A stretch of 64,000 nucleotides of DNA from Anseongella ginsenosidimutans. Its GTDB lineage: Bacteria > Bacteroidota > Bacteroidia > Sphingobacteriales > Sphingobacteriaceae. Shown piece by piece: positions 36,901 to 46,545 of the stretch. The stretch is from positions 3,100,001-3,164,000 of the forward strand of contig NZ_CP042432.1 in NCBI RefSeq assembly GCF_008033235.1, read 5' to 3'. Position 1 is the first letter of the stretch; each line of letters begins with the position of its first letter. The translations under genes were made by a program, and so were the position numbers. The notes under the pieces are model-generated. The model was not told the DNA's origin. It did not search any database and was given only the letters and a program-made list of their open reading frames with translations.

Positions 36901-38244
36901 ATGATCTGGATCGCCGTTTCGCTCTTCATAGTTTCCTTGCTGGCCGTTTGTAAGCCGCCGTTTTACCAAGCCTGGCTGCTGTCAGTGGCCGTGGCCGGCT
37001 TGCCCTGGTTATTCGCGCTTATTTCCCTGGCTGTTTTGCTGGCCGGTTGTTTTCACGGCCAGGCGGTGTTGGGGATAACGGAAATGGCCATATTGCTCTT
37101 TTCGGCTGCGGCCTTTATTTTATACTGTGTACCCATAGTGAGGGCATTTTCAACGGCAGGAGATTTGGAAAAAGGCGTACGCGAGGCCTTTGCGGAGCAG
37201 CCCGTTCTGCCGGGAAAAGCTTTCGGCGCCCCTGACACAGGAGCAGGAACTTCCTCCCCGGGAAACGCGCCGGATCCTGGAATGGCGCTAAAACAGCAGC
37301 TAGGGCAACCTGCGCAATCAGTGCGGGCGCTAAAACAGCAGCCGGGGCGGAAAGAAAAACCTGTGCAGGCGCAGAAACAGCGGCGACTTTTTAAAGCCTT
37401 CCGGTTTTGGAGAATGTTTGCCGGCCCCTTATCGAAAAAGGTGCGTTTTCAAACAATGTGCTATTATGATTCCCGTGGCGACGCTTCCCATGAGAGCAAT
37501 CCGGGCTGTTACCTGGAGCTGGATTTTTATCCTTCGCAAGCCGGGGGGCTTTCTCCCTGCATCATCGTCATCCACGGCGGCTCCTGGAGCAGCGGCCATA
37601 GCAGGCAGCTGCCGGAACTGAACAGCCGCCTGGCCGGTTCGGGTTACCATGTGGCCGCTATTAATTACCGCCTGGCGCCGCAGTACCAAAGCCCTTTAGC
37701 GGTAGAAGACGTGCAAAATGCAATGGCTTTCCTCCGGAAACATGCCGGTGAGCTAAAAATTGCTCCAGACCGTTTCGTGCTGCTCGGACGCTCCGCCGGA
37801 GGGCAAATTGCCTTGCAGGCCGCTTATGCATTGTGTGATCCGGGTATCAGGGGAGTGGTTGCCTATTACGCCCCGGCTGATATGGTTTGGGGATATTCCG
37901 CTCCTGCCAGCCGCCTGATCATGGATTCATGTAAGGTAATGGAAGCCTATCTTGGGGGAAGCTATTCCGCCGTGCCCGAAAACTACCATTCCGCTTCACC
38001 GCTGGAGGCACTGGCCGAGAATGCGCCCCCGACGCTGCTCCTTCATGGAAAGAACGATGTGCTGGTGGCCTATGAACACAGCGTTCGTCTTGCGCTGGCA
38101 CTTCGCGCTGCTGGAACCCGCCATTACCTGCTAAGCCTTCCCGGTGGCACCCACGGATTTGATTACGTACTGGACGGGCCTGAGGGACAGCTGGCTACTT
38201 ACGCCGTCCGGTATTTTTTGAAGGTGATTCTTGCTCCGCAATAA
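36901..38244 (+). CDS. Membrane-anchored alpha/beta hydrolase (esterase/lipase)
   Basis: A 447-residue protein from the ATG at 36901. Three N-terminal hydrophobic segments (about 1-80) are followed by a Gln/Pro-rich linker in which ALKQQ-type units recur (about 115-160), and a C-terminal alpha/beta hydrolase domain. This has the oxyanion-hole motif HGGSW (about 225), the nucleophile elbow GRSAGG (Ser about 298), the acid in HGKNDVLV and the final His in GGTHGF, which together make a complete catalytic triad of the BD-FAE/carboxylesterase type. Substrate unknown. The frame is open from a TTG at 36838, but this start would sit only about 9 bases after the promoter box. Confidence 0.83.
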   Translation: MIWIAVSLFIVSLLAVCKPPFYQAWLLSVAVAGLPWLFALISLAVLLAGCFHGQAVLGITEMAILLFSAAAFILYCVPIVRAFSTAGDLEKGVREAFAEQPVLPGKAFGAPDTGAGTSSPGNAPDPGMALKQQLGQPAQSVRALKQQPGRKEKPVQAQKQRRLFKAFRFWRMFAGPLSKKVRFQTMCYYDSRGDASHESNPGCYLELDFYPSQAGGLSPCIIVIHGGSWSSGHSRQLPELNSRLAGSGYHVAAINYRLAPQYQSPLAVEDVQNAMAFLRKHAGELKIAPDRFVLLGRSAGGQIALQAAYALCDPGIRGVVAYYAPADMVWGYSAPASRLIMDSCKVMEAYLGGSYSAVPENYHSASPLEALAENAPPTLLLHGKNDVLVAYEHSVRLALALRAAGTRHYLLSLPGGTHGFDYVLDGPEGQLATYAVRYFLKVILAPQ

Positions 38245-38281
38245 TTTATAGGATTTGGTGATAAGAATATTCCCGGGCGGA

Positions 38282-38604
38282 TCATAACGATCTGATTACC
38301 TTGCAGGGATTGCCTGCGGCAAATACATCGGGGGGAATATCTTTCGTGACAACGCTGCCCGCTCCAATTACGCTGCGGTCACCTATCTTAACTCCCGGGC
38401 AAATAACTGCGCTGCCGCCTATCCAGACATCAGACCCAATTGAAATGGGTTTAGCGTATTCGAGACCGGACGCCCTTTGGGTATGATCCATTGGATGGGT
38501 AGCTGTATAGATTTGCACGTTGGGGCCGAACAATGTCCGGCTGCCGATTCATCGAGCGGGTCATACAGATCACCGGCAAGCATTTTTTCTTTTTCCTTTT
38601 TCAT
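38282..38604 (-). pseudogene. Collapsed maltose/galactoside O-acetyltransferase (maa-like) with an internal deletion
   Basis: The first 18 residues (KEKMLAGDLYDPLD) match the start of Maa-type hexapeptide acetyltransferases. The sequence then jumps, with a change of frame at about 38533-38550, straight to the C-terminal left-handed beta-helix ([54 protein letters not shown]). About 75 residues that normally lie between, including much of the substrate-binding part, are absent. Full-length relatives have about 185 residues. The catalytic His of the THP motif remains, but no intact frame does. This is a real deletion or an assembly join, not a homopolymer slip. Confidence 0.75.
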
Positions 38605-38719
38605 GACATTGAAAGCTTGTGCGCGTTAAGCGTGACGCAGCAATAGTGGACCGGAGAGTTTGCATCAAATTTTCGGCCGGTTTGAAAGAAGATCCTCCGC
38701 GTTAGGTAATTTTTTTGGC

Positions 38720-38758
38720 GAGGTCTGTTTGGAGGCTTAGAGGTCTGTTTGAGGCTTA
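38720..38758. repeat. Short tandem repeat
   Basis: GAGGTCTGTTTGGAGGCTTA (38720-38739) is followed directly by the same unit missing one G (38740-38758). It lies in the non-coding interval between the maa remnant and tRNA-Leu. Confidence 0.7.
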
Positions 38759-38793
38759 AAGAAAACAAAAAAAGGCTGCAAAACAACCTTCAG

Positions 38794-38879
38794 TACCCGG
38801 AGTGGGACTTGAACCCACACTGCCTTTTAGGGCAACAGGATTTTAAGTCCTGCGTGTCTACCAATTCCACCATCCGGGC
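38794..38879 (-). tRNA. tRNA-Leu (anticodon TAA)
   Basis: The minus strand gives a class II tRNA with a long variable arm: acceptor GCCCGGA with TCCGGGT, anticodon stem CAGGA/TCCTG with loop CTTAAAA (anticodon TAA), variable arm TGCCCTAAAAGGCA, and T-arm with GGTTCAAGTCC. CCA is not encoded. Confidence 0.94.
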
Positions 38880-39002
38880 GGTGAACTTCCGGCTTCGCAG
38901 GAGCTGCTTTTGCTATCCGCTCTGCCGGTTTTTTCCCCAGGGAACAATCGTCTTTAAAACAGATGCCCCTTTTAAACTGAAAACCCCGCTGGTGCGGGGG
39001 AG

Positions 39003-39075
39003 AGCGAAAGACGAGACTCGAACTCGCGACCCTCACCTTGGCAAGGTGATGCTCTACCAACTGAGCTACTTTCGC
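39003..39075 (-). tRNA. tRNA-Gly (anticodon GCC)
   Basis: The minus strand folds as a cloverleaf: acceptor GCGAAAG/CTTTCGC with discriminator T, D-arm GCTCAGTTGGTAGAGC, anticodon stem TCACC/GGTGA with loop TTGCCAA (anticodon GCC), and T-arm GAGTTCGAGTCTC. CCA is not encoded. Confidence 0.95.
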
Positions 39076-39145
39076 TTGCGTCGACCCTTCTACCGGATCG
39101 GGATGCAAATATACTGAATAAAGAATACCTGTCAAGAGTGTTTTT

Positions 39146-39153
39146 TATTTTTG
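39146..39153 (+). promoter_or_regulatory. Candidate -7 box of recX
   Basis: TATTTTTG matches TAnnTTTG and ends six bases before the recX ATG at 39160, implying a nearly leaderless transcript. Confidence 0.45.
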
Positions 39154-39159
39154 CATGAA

Positions 39160-39639
39160 ATGTGTGCAAAATCTTTAATTACTGACCGGAAGATCGCCCT
39201 GGAAAAGGCTGCCCGGTATTGCGCTTACCAGGAAAGAAGTCAGCAGGAAGTGCGGGATAAATTGTATGAAACCGGCGTGGCGGCGTCCCTTGTGGAAGAA
39301 GTCATTTCGGAATTAATACAACAGGATTTTATTAACGAGGAGCGCTTCGCAAAAGCCTGGGCAGGGGGAAAATTCAGAATAAAAGGCTGGGGGCGGGCAA
39401 AGATCAGGAAGGGGCTTCAGTTAAAGCGGGTTTCGGAGTATTGTATTCGCGCGGGATTAAAAGAGATTGACGAAGCTGACTACCTTAAAACACTTAAAAG
39501 GTTACTGGAGGAAAAGTTTAAAGCCCTCCCGGCAGGTAATCCTTTCGTGCAAAACAGAAAGGCAGCTGCCTACGCTATATCCAGGGGGTATGAGCCGGAG
39601 CTGGTCTGGGATCTGATCCGGGAACGAAACGGAGAATGA
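39160..39639 (+). CDS. recX: Regulatory protein RecX
   Basis: A 159-residue all-helical protein that modulates RecA filaments. Landmarks are KAARYCAYQERSQQEVRDKL (first three-helix unit), the QQDFINEERFAKAW block that is the family's most conserved part, KGWGRAKIRKGLQ (second unit), and a C-terminal repeat with KAAAYAISRGYEPELVWDLI. A TTG at 39151 extends the frame by three codons but overlaps the promoter box. The ilv leader region begins about 50 bases downstream. Confidence 0.92.
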   Translation: MCAKSLITDRKIALEKAARYCAYQERSQQEVRDKLYETGVAASLVEEVISELIQQDFINEERFAKAWAGGKFRIKGWGRAKIRKGLQLKRVSEYCIRAGLKEIDEADYLKTLKRLLEEKFKALPAGNPFVQNRKAAAYAISRGYEPELVWDLIRERNGE

Positions 39640-39686
39640 TCCGGGAGGAGAAACTTGTATCGTGTCAAAAACGGAAAGCAAAATAA

Positions 39687-39718
39687 TTTGCAAAAAGCAA
39701 GCTTCTTTGATACATTTG
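39687..39718 (+). promoter_or_regulatory. Promoter of the ilv operon
   Basis: TTTG (39687-39690), 20 bases, then TACATTTG (39711-39718). Both elements fit the Bacteroidota primary promoter, and the -7 box ends seven bases before the leader-peptide ATG. Confidence 0.75.
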
Positions 39719-39725
39719 CGATGCA

Positions 39726-39788
39726 ATGTTAAAAACACAACAAATCATCCGGTTCATCGTGATTATCCTGGTCGTCGTCATTACGTGA
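39726..39788 (+). CDS. ilvL: ilv leader peptide (attenuator peptide)
   Basis: A 20-codon frame from ATG 39726 to TGA 39788. Twelve of its 20 residues are branched-chain amino acids: six Ile, four Val and two Leu, concentrated in the second half (VIILVVVI). This matches the control codons of ilv leader peptides such as the one of the E. coli ilvGMEDA operon. Ribosome stalling here when Ile or Val is scarce would change folding of the RNA just downstream, where a terminator lies. Together with the promoter and the ilv genes it makes a classical transcription attenuator. Confidence 0.82.
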   Translation: MLKTQQIIRFIVIILVVVIT

Positions 39789-39796
39789 CGAAACAG

Positions 39797-39868
39797 GAAT
39801 GGTTTGTTTAAAATACAACTCGTAAAAGGGCCATTCTCGTAAGAAGATGGCCCTTTTGCTTTAAACAA
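39797..39868 (+). promoter_or_regulatory. ilv attenuator: terminator with alternative pairing
   Basis: The terminator hairpin is AAAAGGGCCAT (39824-39834) with ATGGCCCTTTT (39847-39857), an 11-base stem with T-rich end. An outer stem TTGTTTAAA/TTTAAACAA flanks it. An alternative pairing GAATGG (39797-39802) with CCATTC (39831-39836), extendable with G-U pairs, would break the terminator. A small hairpin TCGTCA/TGACGA (about 39775-39790) overlaps the leader stop codon and could pause polymerase. It ends eight bases before ilvA. Confidence 0.75.
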
Positions 39869-39876
39869 GATTTTGC

Positions 39877-41133
39877 ATGGATACTAATGCTTATTCGGAA
39901 CTGCCCTCCCGGATCATGGAATGCGGCAGGCAGATCAGCAAAGTGGTAAAACATACGCCGCTCCACCAGGTGCCCCGCTTATCGCAAAAATACGGCGCGG
40001 ATATCTGGTTCAAAAGGGAAGACCAGCAGCTGGTCCGTTCCTATAAGATCCGGGGCGCCTACAATACGATTATTAACCTGCCGCCGGGAGCGGCGAAAAG
40101 AGGCGTTGTATGCGCTAGCGCGGGGAATCATGCGCAGGGAGTGGCTTACAGCTGCCAGCTGATGAAGATCCGCGGGCACGTATTTATGCCGGAGGTGACG
40201 CCGCGGCAAAAGCTGGAAAAAGTGCGGAGTTTCGGCGGAGAATGGATAAAGGTGGAGCTGACGGGAACAACTTATGACGAAGCTTACGAGCAGGCGATAG
40301 CTTTTTGCGAAGCAGAGAAGCTGACCTTTGTGCATCCGTTTGATAACATACACACCATTACCGGACAAGGTACAGTGGGAACGGAAATTTTTGCAGACCA
40401 GCCTGATACGGATGTCCTGATCGTTCCGGTAGGAGGTGGAGGGCTTCTTTCCGGTCTGAGCCTTGTGGCGAAGTATTTCAATCCTTCCTGCAGGGTTATT
40501 GGCGTGGACCCGGCGGGAGCGCCCAAAATGGTGGAAGCATTCCGGGAGGGCGGCCCGGTGCGGTTGGAAACAATCGATCCCTTCGTGGACGGGGCGGCAG
40601 TACGGCAGGTAGGCTCCCTTCCCTTCAATATTTGCTCCCTTTTCACCGACAAGGTAATCGCAACAAGAGAAGGAAAAGTTTGCAGTACGATGATCGAATT
40701 ATACCAGCATGAAGGCATCATCGCGGAGCCTGCAGGCGTATTATCTATTGCGGCGCTTGATCAGCTGAAGGACGAAATACGAGGAAGAAAAGTTGTTTGC
40801 ATTCTTAGCGGGGGAAATAATGACCTGGCGCGTTATCCTGAGGTTATCGAGCGAAGCCTTATCTATGAGGGGCTCAAGCATTATTTTATTATCGAATTTG
40901 CCCAGAAACCGGGTGAATTAAGAACTTTCCTCAACAGCGTGCTGGGGCCGGAGGACGATATCGTACGTTTTGAATACCTGAAAAAGACGAACAAAGAGTT
41001 CGGCCCGGCCCTGGTGGGGATAGAGTTAAGCCGGCCGCAGGACCTGGAGCCGCTTCTCGGACGTTTCAAGGAACAGCAATTCCGTTTCAGAAACGTGACC
41101 AATGACGATATGCTCAGGAAATACTTTATCTGA
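39877..41133 (+). CDS. ilvA: Threonine ammonia-lyase (threonine deaminase)
   Basis: PLP enzyme that turns threonine into 2-oxobutanoate, the first step to isoleucine. The 418-residue protein has the PLP lysine in RSYKIRGAYN (Lys56), the Gly-rich phosphate-binding VGGGGLLSGL loop, and SAGNHAQGVA. After the catalytic domain (to about 325) comes a single ACT-like regulatory domain (about 335-418), the length and type of the biosynthetic Bacillus-like enzyme; this domain would mediate feedback by isoleucine. First structural gene after the attenuator. Confidence 0.95.
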   Translation: MDTNAYSELPSRIMECGRQISKVVKHTPLHQVPRLSQKYGADIWFKREDQQLVRSYKIRGAYNTIINLPPGAAKRGVVCASAGNHAQGVAYSCQLMKIRGHVFMPEVTPRQKLEKVRSFGGEWIKVELTGTTYDEAYEQAIAFCEAEKLTFVHPFDNIHTITGQGTVGTEIFADQPDTDVLIVPVGGGGLLSGLSLVAKYFNPSCRVIGVDPAGAPKMVEAFREGGPVRLETIDPFVDGAAVRQVGSLPFNICSLFTDKVIATREGKVCSTMIELYQHEGIIAEPAGVLSIAALDQLKDEIRGRKVVCILSGGNNDLARYPEVIERSLIYEGLKHYFIIEFAQKPGELRTFLNSVLGPEDDIVRFEYLKKTNKEFGPALVGIELSRPQDLEPLLGRFKEQQFRFRNVTNDDMLRKYFI

Positions 41134-41307
41134 AATGGGGATGGTCGTCATAATTCAATAAATATTTTAAACTCGTAAAAAACTAATAATCAATTAAATA
41201 TGAAAGTAGTCAGATTTTTTTTCAAGAGTTAAACATCGTAAGATATTCACAGGCCTCTTTGAGGCAGCGTAAATTCATCATTAACTATGTACCATTAACG
41301 GAAATTA

Positions 41308-43040
41308 TTGAACGTGGAAAAGAAACTAAACAAATATAGCAGCGTCATTACACAGAATACCGAACAGCCTGCGGCGCAAGCTATGTTATACGGTATTGGT
41401 TTGAGAGAAGAAGATCTGAGCAAACCCTTTATTGGGATTGCCAGCGCAGGATACCAGGGAAACCCATGTAACATGCACCTGAATGACCTCGCGCTGGAAG
41501 TGAAGAAAGGAACACAGGAAGCAGATCTGGTGGGCCTTATATTCAATACCATTGGCGTTAGCGACGGAATATCCATGGGAACTGACGCAATGCGTTACTC
41601 TCTGCCCTCGCGGGATCTCATCGCAGATTCCATTGAGGCGGTGGTAGGCGGGCAGTCATACGACGGCGTGATTTCCGTCATGGGCTGTGACAAGAATATG
41701 CCCGGTTCGCTGATTGGCATGGGCCGGCTGAACCGTCCAGGTATCATGGTTTACGGCGGTACCATCCATTCAGGTGATTACAATGGTATGCGGCTTGACA
41801 TTGTTTCCGCTTTCGAAGCGCTTGGTCAGAAATTCGCGGGCAATATTACCGCCGAAGACTTTAAAGGTATTATTCAGCATACCTGTCCCGGGGCCGGGGC
41901 CTGCGGGGGATGTATACTGCCAATACAATGGCTTCTGCCAGCGAGGCAATGGGAATGAGCCTTCCTTACAGCGCTTCCTGGCCGGCCGAAAGCCCGGAAA
42001 AGAGAGCGGAATGTATTGCCGCCGGAAAGGCCATACGGATACTGCTGGAAAAAGATATTAAGCCGCGCGATATTATGACGGCCAAGGCGTTTGAAAATGC
42101 CATTACCCTGACCATCGTACTGGGAGGTTCCACGAACGCCGTGCTGCACCTGATTGCTATTGCCAGGGCGGTAGGAGTTGACCTGAATATGGACGATTTC
42201 CAGCGGATCAGTGATAAAACGCCTTTGCTTGCCGATTTCAGGCCTAGCGGAAAATACCTGATGGAAGATTTGCAGAAGATCGGCGGGACGCCTGCGGTAA
42301 TGAAATTCCTCCTGGAAGAAGGAATGCTGCACGGTGACTGCCTGACCGTAACAGGCAAAACACTGGCTGAGAACCTGGAAGAAGCTCCCGGGCTTGCACC
42401 CGGCCAGCCCATTGTGCATTCCCTGGATACCCCTATAAAGAAAGACGGCCATCTCCAGATACTTTACGGGAACCTGGCAGAAGAGGGAGCCGTAGCAAAG
42501 ATCACCGGTAAAGAAGGGGAACGATTTGAAGGCCCTGCCCGTGTGTTTGACCGGGAACAGGATATGATCGATGCCATCAGTATGGGCAAGGTCCAGGCGG
42601 GCGATGTAGTCGTCATCCGTTATTGCGGGCCTAAGGGAGGCCCCGGAATGCCCGAAATGCTGAAGCCCACTTCCGCAATTATGGGCGCCGGCCTTGGCAA
42701 GAGCATCGCGTTGATCACCGATGGCCGGTTTTCCGGCGGAACACACGGATTCGTAGTAGGCCATATTACCCCCGAAGCGCAGAACGGCGGCACCATAGCG
42801 CTCCTGAAAGATGGCGATCGTGTAGTGATTGACGCCGTAAATAACCGGTTGGAAGCCCTCCTGGAAGAAGACGAAATCCAGCGTCGCAGGGAAGCGTGGA
42901 CTGCGCCGCCGCTGAAAGCGTCAAAAGGACTTTTGTATAAGTATATCAATTCTGTTTCTTCGGCATCCCAGGGTTGCGTTACCGATGAGGACAATACCGG
43001 AGACATTAAAAATATAAGTTATGAAAAACCCGAGCTCTGA
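41308..43040 (+). CDS. ilvD: Dihydroxy-acid dehydratase, with a one-base frameshift
   Basis: Fe-S enzyme that dehydrates 2,3-dihydroxy acids to the 2-oxo acids of valine and isoleucine. The first piece (41308-41958) has the GCDKNMPGS block with a cluster Cys and PGAGACGG; the second piece (from about 41910) has [17 protein letters not shown] and the C-terminal [16 protein letters not shown]. The frames part at a run of five G (41905-41909); one added base restores [16 protein letters not shown] exactly, and 577 residues in total. As the operon would be useless without it, a sequence error is likely. The start is TTG at 41308 or GTG at 41314. Its end overlaps ilvB by 20 bases. Confidence 0.94.
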
Positions 43041-44772
43041 TATCCTGACTGAAAAGGAAATTCCAGCCACGGCTTCGGCCACCCCTTTAAGCGGTTCGGA
43101 AGCCGTTATCCGGTCACTCCTGGAAGAAGGAGTGGATACGATCTTTGGTTACCCCGGCGGAGCCATTATGCCGGTTTACGATGCCTTATACCATTACCAG
43201 GACCAGGTGAATCATATCCTGGTACGACATGAGCAGGGTGCGGCGCATGCCGCCCAGGGTTATGCCCGTATTACCGGGAAACCGGGTATCTGCCTGGCCA
43301 CTTCAGGTCCGGGAGCTACCAACCTGGTTACCGGGATCACCGATGCCATGATGGATTCAACACCGCTTGTATGTATTACAGGGCAGGTATTTGCCAGCCT
43401 GCTGGGAACCGACGCTTTCCAGGAAGCAGACGTAATCGGCATTACAGCGCCGGTCACCAAATGGAGTTACCAGATAACCGATGCAGACGAGATCCCCGAA
43501 GTTTTTGCGAAAGCTTTTTATATTGCCAATAGCGGCAGGCCGGGACCCGTACTGATTGATATTACCAAAAATGCGCAGGTTGCGCTTATGAGCAAAGAGT
43601 TCCGGTATACCAAATGCAAACACATTATCAGCTACAGGCCTCGTTTGCAGCCTAAGCAGGAACAAGTGGAACTGGCGGCCCGACTGATCAATGAAGCCAA
43701 AAAGCCTTACCTGTTTGTAGGGCACGGCGTACTGATCGCCAAAGCGGAAGAAGAACTGAAAGCCTTTGTTGAAAAAACGGAAATTCCGGCGGCTTGTACC
43801 TTGCTGGGGCTTTCGGCAATTTCTTCGGATCATCCTCAGTACGTGGGAATGCTTGGTATGCACGGCAATTATTCCACGAACAAACTGATCAATGAGGCGG
43901 ACCTGGTCATTGGGCTCGGGATGCGTTTCGACGACCGGGTAACGGGTAACGTCGCCGCTTTTGCTACCGGCGCCAAGGTTATCCATATAGACATTGATCC
44001 TTCTGAGATCAATAAGATCATACCCGCCGACGCACCGGTGATAGGCGATGCTAAAGCAGTTCTCAAGGCCCTTCTTCCCCTGGTTGAAAAACGTGAGCGA
44101 AATGATTGGCTGGCCGAATTTAAAGAACTGGACAAGGAAGAGTATGAAAAAGTAATAAAGGAAGACCTGTTCCCGGAAGGAGGACAGATAAAAATGGGAG
44201 AAGTGATTCACCGTTTATCTGAAAAAACCGCCGGAAAAGCAGCGATCGTAGCCGATGTGGGCCAGCACCAAATGGAAGCCGCGCGCTATTACCGCTTTAA
44301 ACAAACGGACGGGTACATTACTTCCGGCGGATCCGGTACTATGGGATTTGCCCTGCCTGCCGCTTTTGGTGCAAAGGTGGGATCGCCTGAAAGGGAAGTT
44401 GTGGCCGTGATCGGTGACGGTTGTTTCCAGATGACCCTACAGGAGCTGGGCACCATCTGGCAAAGCGAACTCCCGGTGAAGATCATTATCCTGAACAATA
44501 ATTACCTGGGTATGGTAAGGCAGTGGCAGCAACTTTTCTTCGACCGCCGCTACTCCTTTGTCGAGCTAAAAAATCCAGATTTTATTACCATTGCCAAAGG
44601 GTTTGGGATAGACGGGATGAAGATCACGGAAAGAGAGGAGCTGGACAGCGCCCTTGATACCCTGATCTCCAGTAAAAAAGCCTTTCTGCTTGAAATACTC
44701 GTGGAAAAAGAACTGAATGTATTCCCGATGGTTCCCTCCGGGGCGCCGGTTTCCGATATAAGGCTGGAATGA
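43021..44772 (+). CDS. ilvB: Acetolactate synthase large subunit
   Basis: ThDP- and FAD-dependent catalytic subunit that joins two pyruvates, or pyruvate and 2-oxobutanoate. The 583-residue protein has the three ThDP-enzyme domains: N-terminal with [16 protein letters not shown] (catalytic Glu about residue 71), the middle FAD-type domain, and the C-terminal ThDP-binding GDG...NN motif in IGDGCFQM...ILNNNYLG. The FAD/active-site LGTDAFQE block is also present. It overlaps ilvD by 20 bases. Confidence 0.96.
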   Translation: MKNPSSDILTEKEIPATASATPLSGSEAVIRSLLEEGVDTIFGYPGGAIMPVYDALYHYQDQVNHILVRHEQGAAHAAQGYARITGKPGICLATSGPGATNLVTGITDAMMDSTPLVCITGQVFASLLGTDAFQEADVIGITAPVTKWSYQITDADEIPEVFAKAFYIANSGRPGPVLIDITKNAQVALMSKEFRYTKCKHIISYRPRLQPKQEQVELAARLINEAKKPYLFVGHGVLIAKAEEELKAFVEKTEIPAACTLLGLSAISSDHPQYVGMLGMHGNYSTNKLINEADLVIGLGMRFDDRVTGNVAAFATGAKVIHIDIDPSEINKIIPADAPVIGDAKAVLKALLPLVEKRERNDWLAEFKELDKEEYEKVIKEDLFPEGGQIKMGEVIHRLSEKTAGKAAIVADVGQHQMEAARYYRFKQTDGYITSGGSGTMGFALPAAFGAKVGSPEREVVAVIGDGCFQMTLQELGTIWQSELPVKIIILNNNYLGMVRQWQQLFFDRRYSFVELKNPDFITIAKGFGIDGMKITEREELDSALDTLISSKKAFLLEILVEKELNVFPMVPSGAPVSDIRLE

Positions 44773-44832
44773 AACGGTTAACGTTTAAAATTGAAGGGTC
44801 AAATTTCCAAGGTTTAAAGTTTTAAGATTAAA

Positions 44833-45363
44833 GTGGAAAAATTATATACCATCTGTATCTTTACCGAGAATACGTTAGGCTTGCTTAATCGTATCAGTGG
44901 GATTTTTACAAGGCGCAGGATAAATATTGAAAGTTTAAGCGTTTCGGAAACGGAAAGAAAAGGGATTTCCCGCTTTACGATTGTCTTTAAATCAGACGAG
45001 CGCGAAAAAGTAGAAAAGATCGTCAGGCAAATCCGGAAGATCATTGAAGTGCTGGCCGTGTTCGGCTATGAAGATCCTGATCTCGTTTTTAATGAGCTGG
45101 CCTTTTTTAAGCTCGATACGAAAAATGCAGCCGGAGCGAAGCAGCTTCTGGAAGGGTATAAAAGAGCAAAAGTGCTGTTTGAAGATGAACAAATTCTCAT
45201 TATTGAGAAGGCAGGAACGGAAGAAGAAATATACAGCTTTTTCAAGCAGTTAAAACCCTACGGGATACTTGAATTTGTCCGCTCCGGAAGGATTGCTTTG
45301 TCCAGGAGTGAAAAGGGGCTTGCCCAGTACCTGCCGGAAGCGGAATGGGCGTACAACATTTAA
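44833..45363 (+). CDS. ilvN: Acetolactate synthase small (regulatory) subunit
   Basis: Regulatory partner of IlvB that confers feedback inhibition by valine. The 176-residue protein begins at a GTG (44833) and has an N-terminal ACT domain (about 1-80: TENTLGLLNRISGIFTRRRINIESL, shown in parts as TLGLLNRISGIF and RINIESLSVS) and a second domain with GVLEFVRSGR-type GILEFVRSGRIALSR. It lies 60 bases after ilvB. Confidence 0.94.
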   Translation: MEKLYTICIFTENTLGLLNRISGIFTRRRINIESLSVSETERKGISRFTIVFKSDEREKVEKIVRQIRKIIEVLAVFGYEDPDLVFNELAFFKLDTKNAAGAKQLLEGYKRAKVLFEDEQILIIEKAGTEEEIYSFFKQLKPYGILEFVRSGRIALSRSEKGLAQYLPEAEWAYNI

Positions 45364-45389
45364 TAAATACAAACAATTAACGAATAAAC

Positions 45390-46436
45390 ATGGCGAAAAT
45401 CAATTTTGGAGGTGTAACTGAAGAGGTAGTTACCCGCGAAGAATTACCGATGGAAAAGGCAAGGGAAATCCTTAAAAATGAAACCATTGCGGTAATCGGT
45501 TACGGCGTACAGGGACCCGGCCAGGCACTGAATCTGAAAGATAACGGCTTTAACGTAATAGTAGGACAGCGAAAGGCTTCCAAAACATGGGATAAAGCAA
45601 AGAACGACGGATGGGTAGAAGGAAAAGATCTGTTTGAGATCGAAGAAGCCCTCGAAAAAGGTACGATCATTTGCTACCTGTTGTCAGATGCAGGACAAAT
45701 AGCCCTTTGGCCGACTGTTAAAAAACACCTTACCCCCGGGAAATCGCTTTATTTTTCTCATGGTTTCGGCATTACCTACAAGGAACAGACAGGCATCATT
45801 CCTCCCGATGGAGTAGATGTATTCCTGGCTGCCCCCAAAGGTTCCGGCACCAGCCTCAGGAGGCTTTTCCTGGAAGGCAAAGGCTTGAATTCCAGCTTTG
45901 CCATCTTCCAGGACGCTACCGGGAAAGCGCATGAAAAGGTAACCGCCCTGGGTATTGGGGTTGGGTCTGCCTATTTATTCCCGACTACTTTCGAAAAAGA
46001 AGTATACAGCGATCTTACCGGCGAGCGCGGAACGCTTATGGGAGCGATAGCAGGTATTTTTGAAGCTCAGTACAATGTGCTGCGCAGCAAAGGGCACAGC
46101 CCCAGCGAAGCGTTTAATGAAACCGTAGAAGAGCTTACCCAGAGCCTTATGCCCCTGGTAGCCGAAAACGGCATGGATTGGATGTATGCCAACTGTTCCA
46201 CTACCGCTCAGCGGGGCGCCCTTGACTGGAGGCACAAGTTCCGCGAAGCTACCCAGCCCGTATTCGAGGAACTCTACAACAGCGTTTCCAGCGGAAATGA
46301 AGCGCGTATCACCATTGAAGCCAATAGCAAGCCGGATTACCGCGAAGGACTGGAAAAAGAATTGAAAGAACTCCGGGAATCTGAAATATGGCAGGCCGGA
46401 GCGGAAGTCCGCAAACTCCGCCCCGAACGCCTGTAG
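45390..46436 (+). CDS. ilvC: Ketol-acid reductoisomerase
   Basis: NAD(P)H- and Mg2+-dependent enzyme that rearranges and reduces acetolactate. At 348 residues it is of the short (class I) form. The dinucleotide-binding loop is GYGVQGPGQA (about 39-48), the metal-binding C-terminal helices have DLTGERGTLMGAI and the Glu of the EELTQSL block. The region after the second strand (GQRKASKTWDKA), with Arg and Ser, suggests NADPH preference. Last gene of the ilv operon. Confidence 0.96.
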   Translation: MAKINFGGVTEEVVTREELPMEKAREILKNETIAVIGYGVQGPGQALNLKDNGFNVIVGQRKASKTWDKAKNDGWVEGKDLFEIEEALEKGTIICYLLSDAGQIALWPTVKKHLTPGKSLYFSHGFGITYKEQTGIIPPDGVDVFLAAPKGSGTSLRRLFLEGKGLNSSFAIFQDATGKAHEKVTALGIGVGSAYLFPTTFEKEVYSDLTGERGTLMGAIAGIFEAQYNVLRSKGHSPSEAFNETVEELTQSLMPLVAENGMDWMYANCSTTAQRGALDWRHKFREATQPVFEELYNSVSSGNEARITIEANSKPDYREGLEKELKELRESEIWQAGAEVRKLRPERL

Positions 46437-46545
46437 GTTTAAAATAGGCGAAGCTATTTTTGTTTCTGGCGAGCGCAAATGTGAGCGTAGTAGCCAGGGG
46501 CAAAAAGGACGAGACGTAAGAATTCTCTTCATAATCTGTACCAAT

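Noticed and set aside
41200-41232. A ten-codon frame with three consecutive Phe codons and a small GCCTC/GAGGC hairpin upstream of ilvD
   Set aside because: The peptide has only two Val and no Ile or Leu, the hairpin lacks a T run, and no promoter box is near. It does not form a second attenuator that can be supported.
46441-46510. Hairpins after ilvC as a riboswitch for murF-alr
   Set aside because: They lie before the strong ilv terminator and show no known riboswitch core; a simple accessory terminator is sufficient.
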